Shown here: positions 35,263 through 43,312 of the stretch, one piece after another
How positions within the stretch are numbered: position 1 is the stretch's first letter
Layout: the number at the start of each line of letters is the position of its first letter
Origin: a virus
Strand: one strand, 5' to 3'
IMG/VR virus record: IMGVR_UViG_3300013104_000001
Coordinates: 124,001-188,000 of that record
DNA: 64,000 bases
The notes under the pieces: model-generated
The model's input: the letters and a program-made list of their open reading frames with translations, nothing else
What the model was told of the DNA's origin: nothing
The model's database searches: none
Made by a program: the position numbers and the translations under genes

Positions 35263-35455
35263 GTCATTAGCAACGCTTGTGAAAATGTTGGCAAACGATT
35301 ATGCGTGTCGTATTGAAAAAGATCGTTTCAATGGCGTGTTACCAAAGACGTTGCACATGCGTTCATTGCGCCAAGCAAGTGATGCCGTCATCGATCTGAC
35401 TAAGGTCACTTTGTCGGCTGCGTCTCTGAAAGACCTCGATTCAAAAAATTCATAA
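35255..35455 (+). CDS. Small helical protein, 66 residues
   Basis: ATG at 35255 (MDKSLATLVKML) has GTGGAGCAGAAAG upstream and overlaps the previous gene by eight bases. The product is a basic N-terminal helix, a short Arg-rich turn and a Ser/Leu helix. No family is recognised. Confidence 0.68.
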   Translation: MDKSLATLVKMLANDYACRIEKDRFNGVLPKTLHMRSLRQASDAVIDLTKVTLSAASLKDLDSKNS

Positions 35456-35458
35456 ACC

Positions 35459-35478
35459 TATATTACCAATGTGCTAAG
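35459..35478 (+). promoter_or_regulatory. Early-type promoter, TATATTAC box
   Basis: TATATTAC at 35459-35466 is followed by CAATGTGCTAAG. The same TATATTAY-NNATGTG arrangement occurs at 53140 and 60203, each in an intergenic AT-rich gap ahead of rightward genes. phiKZ early promoters used by the virion RNA polymerase are known to be AT-rich with a TATATTAC-like core. The site lies about 70 bases before the abundant-type gene at 35535. Confidence 0.7.
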
Positions 35479-35534
35479 TATACTCTGTGTAATACCAGTA
35501 CATTTAACTCCAGTAACGAAAAGGAAAGAATCAC

Positions 35535-35978
35535 ATGAGCAAGACTACCGATGTAAACGCAACTACCCGCGCTTTGGCTGACTCTCTGAAATCAGCGATG
35601 ACCAAAGGCACTAACGGCGGTTACACTGCAGCAGAAGGCTGGTACGGCGAGAACCTGCCAGAAGGTCTGACTGTGGAACAGCGTCAACGTTTCGACGAGC
35701 ATGACAGCTCCGTTACCGCAGCAACGGTACTGGCACTCGGCGAACTGGCAATCCCGGATATGAAAGAAAACGCGGATATCACTGAAGCGACTGTTTCTAT
35801 CAATCTGGGTGCAAACCGCATTAACGCCTCTGTACTTCGCGACTACACCAACGGCAAAGAAGCCTATCATGGCCATGCAATTGCAAGCTATGAAGTGAAC
35901 AGCGCTGGCGTGAACCGTGGCGAACTCGGTCTGGCAATGACTGCAGTCCGTAACCTGGCAGATGAACTGCTGGGCTAA
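35535..35978 (+). CDS. Small acidic protein, probably abundant early product
   Basis: The 147-residue protein begins MSKTTDVNATTRALADSL and is acidic, Ala/Asn-rich and soluble. Its codons are unusually uniform and GC-ending compared with neighbours, typical of a highly expressed gene. AAAGGAAAGAATCAC precedes the ATG. It is the first gene after an early-type promoter, and a string of RNA hairpins follows its stop. No family is recognised. Likely roles include an early host-takeover or packaging-associated protein, but nothing decides between them. Confidence 0.8.
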   Translation: MSKTTDVNATTRALADSLKSAMTKGTNGGYTAAEGWYGENLPEGLTVEQRQRFDEHDSSVTAATVLALGELAIPDMKENADITEATVSINLGANRINASVLRDYTNGKEAYHGHAIASYEVNSAGVNRGELGLAMTAVRNLADELLG

Positions 35979-35991
35979 GTAAAGATGTAAC

Positions 35992-36208
35992 CACGGAAAG
36001 CTTAGACAACTTTCCGTGTCAAACATATCCGGCCATAAGGCCATCCACTAATAAAGTGTGAAAGTCAACTTCACGCATTAGAAGTGCGCCCGAAAGACAT
36101 TCAAAAAATAGACAAAGTAATCAAAGGTGCGGACCGGAAAAACCGTACCTTTCTTTACTGTGTTTAATTCCAAACACGGTACTCACCCTCAGCATTCAGA
36201 AAGAATGC
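35992..36208 (+). ncRNA. Run of six consecutive hairpins (structured leader or small RNA)
   Basis: Six local stems occupy 217 bases: CACGGAAAG/CTTTCCGTG (35992-36018); GGCC/GGCC (36031-36042); CTAAT+GTGTGAA / TTCACGC+ATTAG (36048-36081); AAAGGTGCGG/CCGTACCTTT (36123-36152); ACTGTGTTT/AAACACGGT (36157-36180); GCATTC/GAATGC (36192-36208). Each has G-U wobbles or a bulge at most. There is no gene here and no T tract after any stem. The region separates the acidic early protein from the gene at 36229. It could be a structured 5' leader, a processed small RNA or a protective 3' end. RNA class is unknown. Confidence 0.55.
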
Positions 36209-36228
36209 CAAATGAAAGGATAAAGTAC

Positions 36229-37647
36229 ATGAAACTCAATATCGATGCGAACGTAATCAAATCTCCTCTGCAAAGTGAATTTGTGATTGCTGATCGTATT
36301 CAGCTCGAAACGGATAGCCTGTCTATTATGCTTAACGCGATAGACATCAACGTCCCGATCAACAATATCAACACCGGTACGTTCAACGAGTTCCGCTATG
36401 AAGGTCGCCAGAAAGAAGGTAACTGGATGGCGTACTGGGTCGCTGTGAAAGCGAAAGACCTGATCGAACTCTATCCGCATATCCATGCGCATCTACCTGG
36501 GGCGGTACGTAACCAAACGCCTTATGATTTCCAGATGAGCATTGGTTATGGCATCGAGCCCCTCAAGGCATTTGAACGAGACCCTAATCAACCAGCATCC
36601 CGTTACATCGAAGTGAATGCCGTCGAAGCCGGTAGCGAAGAGCTTGCTGTACGTCAGGTGTTATCTGCAGTTGCCGGTCAGTTACTGACAAGCCACCGCG
36701 ATAACGCACACTTCGTAAACATGATTAGTGTGCATATTGCCGAACAGTTAATCCATTTGGGGATGACTCACTTTAAACAAGGTGATCTCAAGTTCAACGG
36801 ATTCCTGCGGACACACAACGGCCTGGTTCAAACAGAACGTATGTGGCGTCTAGGCAATCCTGGTACCGGCAAACTGTCTCTGCGCCAGACGTTGCTCACG
36901 CAACAAACTGGGCCTAATACCCGCACTACTCATTTGGTCAATGCAGATGACCATCAGGTATACGGGATTGATGGTAAGTACGAACAGCCGAACGGTTCCA
37001 TGAACGCAGGTTTTATGCCAGGTTTCAATTCATTCACGGGTGGTAACCAAGGTCATTACAACACGCCTGGCTACGCTCAGCAGTACGGCATGCCAGCAGG
37101 ACCGCTGTCATCAGATGGTCCAAACTATCAGCCGATGAACATGCCAATGCAATTCGGTATGGAACCAGGTATGAATCCGATGCAACAGCTGGCAAACAGT
37201 GCGCCAAATCAGTCCGTGACTATGCCTGGTGTTAAACCACTGATGGAACACACACCTGAAGAGTTACGCAAGTTGATGCCTTCGATGTACGGCAATGTAT
37301 CAGACAAAGTTGAAACTGCGCCAGTGCCAGCTATCAACAATCGCACTCTGACTGAAAGTGATCTGGGGCCACGTAACGAAGACACGCCAATCGTCGGTAA
37401 GGTGGTAAGCATCGAAGTAGCTCCGGTGCTGATTACCGAAGACACTGCATCAGTGGTTACCGATGGTAGTCACAATGCATACGGCGTATATCGTCGCGAG
37501 AAACAAGATGATACGACCCTTGCAGTACATATCGGTGATTTCCTTAGCGCCGATCTGGCTGTGAAGTATGCTATCAAAATGGGTAAGTTCTTTAACGTGT
37601 ATGTTGACGACTACGTTAGCGCTCCTCCTGTAGAAGCTAACGAGTAA
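36229..37647 (+). CDS. Two-domain protein with disordered Met/Gly/Pro/Asn/Gln-rich centre
   Basis: The ATG at 36229 (MKLNIDANVIKSPLQ) is chosen for GAAAGGATAAAGTAC upstream. An in-frame GTG at 36127 would translate through the hairpin region. The 472-residue product has a folded N-terminal part (about 1-245). Next is a low-complexity stretch (about 250-330) dense in Met, Gly, Pro, Asn, Gln, Phe and Tyr (GFMPGFNSFTGGNQGHYN, MNMPMQFGMEPGMNPM). A smaller C-terminal domain ends in DYVSAPPVEANE. The middle is the kind of sequence that is intrinsically disordered and can support condensation or multivalent binding. No enzymatic motif is seen. It is followed by tandem terminators. Confidence 0.82.
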   Translation: MKLNIDANVIKSPLQSEFVIADRIQLETDSLSIMLNAIDINVPINNINTGTFNEFRYEGRQKEGNWMAYWVAVKAKDLIELYPHIHAHLPGAVRNQTPYDFQMSIGYGIEPLKAFERDPNQPASRYIEVNAVEAGSEELAVRQVLSAVAGQLLTSHRDNAHFVNMISVHIAEQLIHLGMTHFKQGDLKFNGFLRTHNGLVQTERMWRLGNPGTGKLSLRQTLLTQQTGPNTRTTHLVNADDHQVYGIDGKYEQPNGSMNAGFMPGFNSFTGGNQGHYNTPGYAQQYGMPAGPLSSDGPNYQPMNMPMQFGMEPGMNPMQQLANSAPNQSVTMPGVKPLMEHTPEELRKLMPSMYGNVSDKVETAPVPAINNRTLTESDLGPRNEDTPIVGKVVSIEVAPVLITEDTASVVTDGSHNAYGVYRREKQDDTTLAVHIGDFLSADLAVKYAIKMGKFFNVYVDDYVSAPPVEANE

Positions 37648-37668
37648 TTAGTTTCCTGACAATAATAA

Positions 37669-37799
37669 GGGGGTCGGCATGACTGACCCCCAGTTTTAAC
37701 ATTCGCCATGAAGGGGCCTGGAGCCCCTTTTTTTTTACCCCAATATAAAAGAGATGACAGGCGATGACCTGTTGTCCTTTACCCAACTCTTTTTTTTTA
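37669..37799 (+). terminator. Tandem terminators
   Basis: Two strong hairpins are followed by a third weaker one: GGGGGTC/GACCCCC (37669-37691) then AGTTTT; AAGGGGC/GCCCCTT (37711-37729) with nine T; and GACAGG...CCTGTTGTC (37755-37775) ahead of a further T run at 37791. The stack insulates the early-type unit from the genes after 37842. Confidence 0.85.
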
Positions 37800-37841
37800 T
37801 TCAAAGATTATACACAGCTCATTTATAGTGAGGTTTCTATC

Positions 37842-38237
37842 ATGAACATTTGGACCATGCAAATCGCTAGATGGAAACTCGCTAAAGATCGCGGTATCGT
37901 ATTTATCGACACCACCATTAAGTCCGCTAAAGAGTATGCTTTCCTGGCCCCTACTTGGGATATGGTCATGGGACATAAACAAGGTAGCATCAGTGATAAC
38001 GGATACACTGAACTTTACTATGAGTTGTTAAGATCCCGTTACAAAGCGGATAAACAACCCTTTCTAAAGCTTTTGTCAGATTTTAAAGATTGTGATATTG
38101 CCATCGCTTGCTATTGCACAGCGGGACAATTCTGCCACCGTCATTTGCTTGTAAACATTTTGCAGGCAATCGCAGTTAAAGAAAAGATACCTTTCGATTA
38201 TAAAGGTGAGCTTATTTTAGGAGAGCACGTAACATGA
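37842..38237 (+). CDS. DUF488-like Cys-motif protein
   Basis: ATG at 37842 (MNIWTMQIARWKLAKDRG) has GTGAGGTTTCTATC upstream. An in-frame start at 37764 lies within the terminator region. The 131-residue product has the motif IACYCTAGQFCHRHLL near residues 85-100. This matches the C-x-C-x(4)-F-C-H-R segment of DUF488-type and related phage proteins, and suggests a metal or substrate site. The N-terminal half has a TTIKSAKEYAFLAPTWDMV segment like the beta-strand/loop of that family. Biochemical role is unknown. It overlaps the next gene by four bases. Confidence 0.72.
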   Translation: MNIWTMQIARWKLAKDRGIVFIDTTIKSAKEYAFLAPTWDMVMGHKQGSISDNGYTELYYELLRSRYKADKQPFLKLLSDFKDCDIAIACYCTAGQFCHRHLLVNILQAIAVKEKIPFDYKGELILGEHVT

Positions 38238-38632
38238 ATTCTGTACCATTGAGTTACGCCCCGGTACAAGGAGCGACTGAGGTCCCTTCCATGGAGATCC
38301 TTAACCCACCAAAAGGTGCACGAGGTGTCCGTGGTCAAATGGTACTGCGTATCTTTCATCGTGTGAATAACATGATCATTCACACTGAAGAGATGATGGT
38401 GCCGGTTTACAACATGCGCCCTTGTGATATTAACATGTTTCTTTTCATGGACCCAACTATGCAGTATGGTTCCTCGCCGTTGGCGTCAGGTGCTTATACT
38501 GTCGATGGAAAGATTTATATGGACATTGAAGTTAATTTGGAGAAGATGCCCATTTCGTCGCAAGATGTTAGTCGTTATTGTTTGGCTCTGTTTCAAAATC
38601 GTTTTCGTATTTCGCAGATGGAATCAAATTAA
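38234..38632 (+). CDS. Hypothetical beta-rich protein, 132 residues
   Basis: An ATGA overlap with the previous gene and TTAGGAGAGCACGTAAC upstream support the start. The product begins MNSVPLSYAPVQGATEVPSM and is Met-rich and beta-rich (GQMVLRIFHRV, MVPVYNMRPCDINMFLFM). No motif is recognised. Co-translation with the DUF488-like gene suggests related use. Confidence 0.72.
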   Translation: MNSVPLSYAPVQGATEVPSMEILNPPKGARGVRGQMVLRIFHRVNNMIIHTEEMMVPVYNMRPCDINMFLFMDPTMQYGSSPLASGAYTVDGKIYMDIEVNLEKMPISSQDVSRYCLALFQNRFRISQMESN

Positions 38633-38685
38633 TTTCAAGACTATATCACTTGCGTGAGCAATAATAAGATAAAAAGGTTTTGACT

Positions 38686-39114
38686 ATGCGTATCCTAGCT
38701 TGGCTGAATAACCAGATTGATTGGTTCCTCGCCAACAATACAGCCCAAATCCTGTCTGCAATATTTGCGCTATTGATTATCTGCATGCTGGGTTGGGAAG
38801 CACGTACTGTTCGTCAAACCACCAAGTTCGAAAATAGCTTACGTCTACTTATTGGTAAGTATAACTTGTACGAACCGAAAGATGTCATGGCATTGAATGA
38901 ACGTGCTAACGACATGTTTGAACTCTATGTGGAAAGTTTACATGAATGCGGGATTCCTGTGTATGACAGGCAAGCAGAAATGGAACACTTTATAACGGGG
39001 TTCTTTCACGGATATGTTATTGGACGACGGGTGATAGAAAGAGTGCATCCAGATCCTAATGTAGTGAAAGTATTTGAACGGCGTTTTTACAACTATCTTG
39101 ACAACATCAGATAA
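38686..39114 (+). CDS. Single-pass membrane protein, 142 residues
   Basis: The ATG at 38686 has AAAAAGG eight bases upstream. An in-frame TTG six bases earlier would crowd that site. Residues about 20-40 form one membrane segment (NTAQILSAIFALLIICMLGW), after a short polar N terminus. The remaining ~100 residues are helical and charged, on the side that would face cytoplasm by the positive-inside rule (REARTVRQTTK follows the span). No family is recognised. It ends at a bidirectional terminator. Confidence 0.72.
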   Translation: MRILAWLNNQIDWFLANNTAQILSAIFALLIICMLGWEARTVRQTTKFENSLRLLIGKYNLYEPKDVMALNERANDMFELYVESLHECGIPVYDRQAEMEHFITGFFHGYVIGRRVIERVHPDPNVVKVFERRFYNYLDNIR

Positions 39115-39118
39115 ACCG

Positions 39119-39176
39119 GCATAAAGGAGAGACCCCCGCGAGGGAGTCTCTCCTGTCTTATGCTGATTTTTTTTTT
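39119..39176. terminator. Bidirectional terminator between membrane gene and tail tube
   Basis: A 9-bp stem, AGGAGAGAC / GTCTCTCCT (39125-39154), is extended by GGCATAA...TTATGCTG. A ten-T run follows on the plus strand and ends just before the stop of the minus-strand tube gene. Confidence 0.9.
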
Positions 39177-39178
39177 GA

Positions 39179-40048
39179 TCAGTTAGTGACCTGGTTATTA
39201 CGAGCGTCTTCAACATCCTGCGCGTAACCATGCTTGATCGCCTGCACATCAGCGGTGATTTGCTTCATGCGGTCTGGCAGATCTTGCGTGTACGGGTTAG
39301 CGTTCAGCGGAGCAGTATCTTTAAGGATACGAGCAGCCAGCTGATCAACGGCCAGGTTCATGATGAACGTACCGGTGAACTCGATGCTGTGCACCCAGTC
39401 AGCTGCACCCTGAGACTTGTCGAAACGAGACTCGCGAGTACCAGAAGACTTAGGACGCATGTTAACACCCAGATAGGCGTTAATGACTTCCAGACCAGTC
39501 GGGTCAGATTCAACGTACAGGCAGACCATTGAGATCATGTCTGGCAGTAAATCTGTCGGCGGGTTAGGGTAGGTCATGATCAACGGACGTTTAACATCCG
39601 GGTCCATGATGAACAGACGGATCCACCACTCGAACAGAGTACCGTGTGGGAAGCCGTACTTTTCACCGATCTCATGAACCGGTACAGGTTGCTGTTGGGT
39701 AACGTTACCTGGGTCGTGCTGTTCAGCACCGGCACCGCCGGCAGGCTGAGTGAAGTCATCAACCGTCAACGCGCGCTGGAAACCCGTAATAGTACGGGTG
39801 TGTTTTTCCATCACGGTTTTGATGTGACCATGCCACAGTTCAGGATGATCCAGATAACGGATAGCACCAGGTGTTTCGAGAACGAAACAGCGCAGTTGCT
39901 GCTGGCGGAAGCCGGCGTTGTCAACGTAACGTGCGAGGTTGGCGTTGAAGCCAAAGTAACCGCCCGTGAGGGCGTTTACCATGGTTGCGTTCGTGAACGC
40001 TGCCGGACCTACCCCAGGCTGGGCGGTACTGTCAGTAAAACGTGGCAT
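39179..40048 (-). CDS. Tail tube protein
   Basis: The 289-residue product lies directly downstream of the sheath gene, the standard sheath-tube order of contractile tails, and its length fits phiKZ gp30-type tube proteins. Sequence features agree: FEWWIRLFIMDPDVKRPLIM and a hydrophobic beta-rich centre, with SIEFTGTFIMNLAVDQLAA toward the C terminus, typical of gp19-like tubes. The tube protein stacks as hexameric rings through which DNA passes. GAGGACTTAGTGTAAT precedes the ATG inside the end of the sheath gene, so translation is coupled. Confidence 0.85.
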   Translation of the reverse strand: MPRFTDSTAQPGVGPAAFTNATMVNALTGGYFGFNANLARYVDNAGFRQQQLRCFVLETPGAIRYLDHPELWHGHIKTVMEKHTRTITGFQRALTVDDFTQPAGGAGAEQHDPGNVTQQQPVPVHEIGEKYGFPHGTLFEWWIRLFIMDPDVKRPLIMTYPNPPTDLLPDMISMVCLYVESDPTGLEVINAYLGVNMRPKSSGTRESRFDKSQGAADWVHSIEFTGTFIMNLAVDQLAARILKDTAPLNANPYTQDLPDRMKQITADVQAIKHGYAQDVEDARNNQVTN

Positions 40049-40049
40049 A

Positions 40050-42137
40050 TTACACTAAGTCCTCTTGGTTACGTGAGACGACCGTGAAGCTGCCGACGTA
40101 CATGCCTTTATTAAAGGCTGCACTCACCTCACAGGAGTAGCGGACGCGTGAATTCTGGTCTGCGATAGTACGGAACGAGTTCACGCTGATAACAACGCGG
40201 TTGTCGTAACGGTCCTTACACAGGTTTTCCAGAATACGGTTCAGCTCGCTCAGAGTCTGCGCGGTGGTACGGCGAGTGTCCACACCTAACATGCGATACG
40301 CCTGCTGGCACATTTTCTCAATGTCCACACAGATCGCCAGCGAGATTTCGTCACGCAGCACGGATGCTTCGGTATCGTACACGGTCTGCACATGCAGAAC
40401 ATACGCTTGCTTACGGTTATAAGTTTGCGCATAGTTCAGGCCCAGGCCCCACTCGGTATTACGAACTTCGTTTGGTTCCCAAAGTGAATCCAGGTTTTTC
40501 AACAACTGCACTTTGTTGTTTTCAGCTGCGTCGTACGCAAACGAGTTCTTCAACACGCCATCAGCAGCACCCGCATAACGAGAACGCTTATAAGCATGAT
40601 CCAGCAGATGCGGGTAGAAGTCATCGCCATCATCTGACGCTAACTGACCAGACTGCATGAAGAACACTGCACGACAGGTTGAGGTGCCGTACAGGGATGA
40701 CTCTGGGTAGAGCATCGCGTAAGCACGCAGAGACGCCGCCATAGAACGTTGTTCCAGACTTGACAGGCGAGCACCACCGGCAATGAAGGTACCAACGTAG
40801 CAGACGATGTCTTTACGTTTACCCAGCAGAGAGATCATCGACTTCTTGGTTTCGATACTGTAGCCAGCATCCCAGTAAGCCGATACCGGATAACGTGCAT
40901 CATCCAGCATCTCGATGTCTTCCAGCGCACCGTAGTTGTCGAACTGCTCTTTACACAGCGCGTCGTATACGGAAGTCGGGGTAATCGCTTTGCCGTTGGC
41001 ATCAGTACCAGACAGCGTACCATCAGAACCACCTTCAGCATAATAGATCGCTGTGTCGTTCAGGTTGATGCCGCCTTCAGCAGCGCCTTGCAGACGGAAG
41101 GTGTAGTAAGGACTGCCGTAGAAGTCCACACCGCCGATGAAGTTGATCTGATGCTCGGCATTTTCACCTTGCAGCAGGCCAGTGTTCACAGGTTGCTCTG
41201 CCGCGTAGATCTGCTTCAGAATTGCATCCAGGTTAGACTGATACACATACAGCCCGTCCATTGGACCCGGCATTGGGGATGTGCCGTCATCACCGCTGTT
41301 CGCGTAATCACGCAGACGGATCGCCAAACCATACTTCGTGTCAGTCGCTTTATCAACGACGTCCTTACGGAAGGCAAAGTTGATATTAGACGCACGGTCC
41401 AGTGTCAACTTAGTCACCGCAGTGGTTTGTGCATTTGGACGTTCGAAGAAACGCAGACGATAGAGCTGGCTCAGCTGATCAACGGCAACATTGCTGTTCA
41501 GTGGGTCAGTGCTCTTAGTCGTTGGTGCCCACAGAGACAGGCCAACGTTATTACCGTATGCACCTGGAGTAGAAACTTCCAGATCCAGAATCGGGTAATA
41601 ATCAGACTGAACGCCAGTACTTGACATCAGCTGACCTTTGCGCTTCTCAGAAGTGCCGAACGGTTTTGCAGAGTCACGGTTAACCACCAGACGACCGACC
41701 AGACCAGTTGTAGTCGTGTCTTCGAAAGTTGGATTACCATCTGCATCTTTGACCACAGCGCCATCTTCATCGCGCGCATAGTCTTTAAACGTGTCAGCGA
41801 CGAGTTCAATCCCCAGAGTGAACATCGCTGGCTTAATCGCATCAGCCGGCAATACGCGCTGAACGATAAGGGTATTTGCCGCCTGGCTAAAAATGTTCGC
41901 AAAGGCAGAGCCCATTGTGAAGAACTTAGACAGGTGGTTAAAGGTTGATGAACCATACAGCGTGGCCAGCAGCGTCGGGTCGATCAATTGGGGCTTGAGA
42001 TCACCGCGCTCTGCCAGTAAGTAGATATGCGGAAGGTGCTGGGGGAACACCTCCGGCACAGCTACCGGTGCTTTTACGGAATCATCCCTGATACCATTCA
42101 GGATAAACCGTGGTGCACCGTTGGAGATATTTGACAT
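40050..42137 (-). CDS. Contractile tail sheath protein
   Basis: The start at 42137 (MSNISNGAPRFILNG) is chosen because AAGGAGACAGT lies upstream. An earlier in-frame ATG at 42152 would bury that site. The 695-residue product has the sheath layout. Near its start is PHIYLLAERGDLKPQLIDP followed by a LYGSSTFNHLSKFFTMGS segment. A large variable insertion domain follows. The conserved C-terminal core has the NRILENLCKDRY and SCEVSAAFNKGMYVGSFTV strands that make the inter-subunit mesh. This matches phiKZ-type sheaths in length. It is transcribed with the tube gene, divergent from the structural genes at 42339. Confidence 0.9.
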   Translation of the reverse strand: MSNISNGAPRFILNGIRDDSVKAPVAVPEVFPQHLPHIYLLAERGDLKPQLIDPTLLATLYGSSTFNHLSKFFTMGSAFANIFSQAANTLIVQRVLPADAIKPAMFTLGIELVADTFKDYARDEDGAVVKDADGNPTFEDTTTTGLVGRLVVNRDSAKPFGTSEKRKGQLMSSTGVQSDYYPILDLEVSTPGAYGNNVGLSLWAPTTKSTDPLNSNVAVDQLSQLYRLRFFERPNAQTTAVTKLTLDRASNINFAFRKDVVDKATDTKYGLAIRLRDYANSGDDGTSPMPGPMDGLYVYQSNLDAILKQIYAAEQPVNTGLLQGENAEHQINFIGGVDFYGSPYYTFRLQGAAEGGINLNDTAIYYAEGGSDGTLSGTDANGKAITPTSVYDALCKEQFDNYGALEDIEMLDDARYPVSAYWDAGYSIETKKSMISLLGKRKDIVCYVGTFIAGGARLSSLEQRSMAASLRAYAMLYPESSLYGTSTCRAVFFMQSGQLASDDGDDFYPHLLDHAYKRSRYAGAADGVLKNSFAYDAAENNKVQLLKNLDSLWEPNEVRNTEWGLGLNYAQTYNRKQAYVLHVQTVYDTEASVLRDEISLAICVDIEKMCQQAYRMLGVDTRRTTAQTLSELNRILENLCKDRYDNRVVISVNSFRTIADQNSRVRYSCEVSAAFNKGMYVGSFTVVSRNQEDLV

Positions 42138-42338
42138 TACTGTCTCCTTCACTATCGATAGTTTGTTTGTTTGTCACTTGCGGGAAACTTAGTTTGCCTT
42201 AATTAAGGTCTACCACGTACATCCTGTTTACCCGGGAGTAGAAAGTAAATGGTATGGTTCACTATTAGCTTTAACCCTATCAGTGCCATAGAATAAAGTG
42301 TTATTCTTAACATAAACGCCTATAGAGGGTTTTTATCG
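42138..42338. promoter_or_regulatory. Divergent intergenic region with palindrome
   Basis: Two hundred bases separate the sheath start (minus) from the 42339 start (plus). The region is AT-rich. It holds a 12-bp palindrome, CCTTAATTAAGG (42197-42208), and a 7-bp hairpin, AGAATAA/TTATTCT (42290-42307). No TATATTAC box is seen, so this is likely a late, bidirectional promoter region. The palindrome is a candidate regulator site. Confidence 0.4.
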
Positions 42339-43301
42339 ATGTTTAAGTCCCCTTACAATACCACGACCGCACGTTGGATGCCGGGGTTGGATGGTATTAG
42401 AAAAGAATTGCGGTTGGCGAAAATTGAACGGCGTTTGACTCCTGCATCCACAGCGATTCCGGTTAGTGACCCTCTTGGCGCTGCTCCATCAAGTAGTGAT
42501 CGACTGTGGTATGTCGTCAGTGGTTTGCCAGGCGTAGAACGCATTCCTCCTTTTATGCACCCTGTGATGTTTACCGATACCTTAGGGCGGGAAAACATGG
42601 CAGTGGATCTAAGAGCAGCTGTTGGTCTCAATCCGACCGGTCAAGGCTTGGTTATCCGTAACCGAAATGGTCAGCTCGATGCCGAGCAATTAATCGTACG
42701 TATGAAAGCGACCTGGCATTGGGAATCCGAACCACGTGGCCCAAGCGACATGCTTAACATGAGTCCAATTCCAATGCGTATCTTTGCACGTTGGTTAACG
42801 GAATCTGTTGCGCGTCGTATTGGTCTGGATTACGACGCAGTGCCACGTTACCTGGTGTACGCTTCCTGGTTCTACTTCTGTCAGTTCTTTGAAGCATCTC
42901 AGATGAGCGATGACCTGCGTATGCTCGCCATTCAAAAGATTTCCACTCAAGGCAAACTTGCCCGTAATATCGTGGCGGATGTTTTGATAGATGTCGACTA
43001 TATTGGCAGCATCACAGAATTCTGCGATAAAGCACAATCCGTGGTTGGCGCTGATCAATTAAGTCTGGTTGATGTGAAGACCATTATTACCTTAGCGGGT
43101 TCTGCATGGTTTGGTCAGAATGCCAAAGAAGCCGGCGGCGTTGCATTGGAGTATCCGCCAATGTTCCTGTCGATGCTCTATGGTTCGCTCGGTAACCGTG
43201 CTTATCGTAATACTGCCATTGGTACTATTGCCGATCGCAAAGATTACAAACAGGATTCAGCTATTTTCCTGCGAGCCTTCTTAGGAACGATTAACGATTA
43301 A
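42339..43301 (+). CDS. Tail/neck-region structural protein, 320 residues
   Basis: GAGGGTTTTTATCG precedes the ATG. The product begins MFKSPYNTTTARWMPGLDGI and contains Pro/Trp-rich loops (WHWESEPRGPSDMLNMSPIP) and a helical C-terminal half. No enzymatic motif is present. It is first in a run of three structural genes ending at terminase. In phiKZ the genes between sheath and terminase are also structural. The exact role (tail terminator, neck or baseplate) cannot be read from sequence. Confidence 0.78.
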   Translation: MFKSPYNTTTARWMPGLDGIRKELRLAKIERRLTPASTAIPVSDPLGAAPSSSDRLWYVVSGLPGVERIPPFMHPVMFTDTLGRENMAVDLRAAVGLNPTGQGLVIRNRNGQLDAEQLIVRMKATWHWESEPRGPSDMLNMSPIPMRIFARWLTESVARRIGLDYDAVPRYLVYASWFYFCQFFEASQMSDDLRMLAIQKISTQGKLARNIVADVLIDVDYIGSITEFCDKAQSVVGADQLSLVDVKTIITLAGSAWFGQNAKEAGGVALEYPPMFLSMLYGSLGNRAYRNTAIGTIADRKDYKQDSAIFLRAFLGTIND

Positions 43302-43312
43302 GCGGGGTGTGT

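Noticed and set aside
36127-36228. Upstream GTG extension of the 472-residue protein
   Set aside because: It has no ribosome-binding site and would be translated through two of the six hairpins. ATG at 36229 has a clear site.
38686-39114. Holin
   Set aside because: It has only one membrane span with a 100-residue soluble tail, and is not near the endolysin. Nothing specific supports a holin role.
42138-42152. Five-codon longer start for the tail sheath
   Set aside because: The stretch between the two ATGs is itself the ribosome-binding site AAGGAGA for the downstream ATG.
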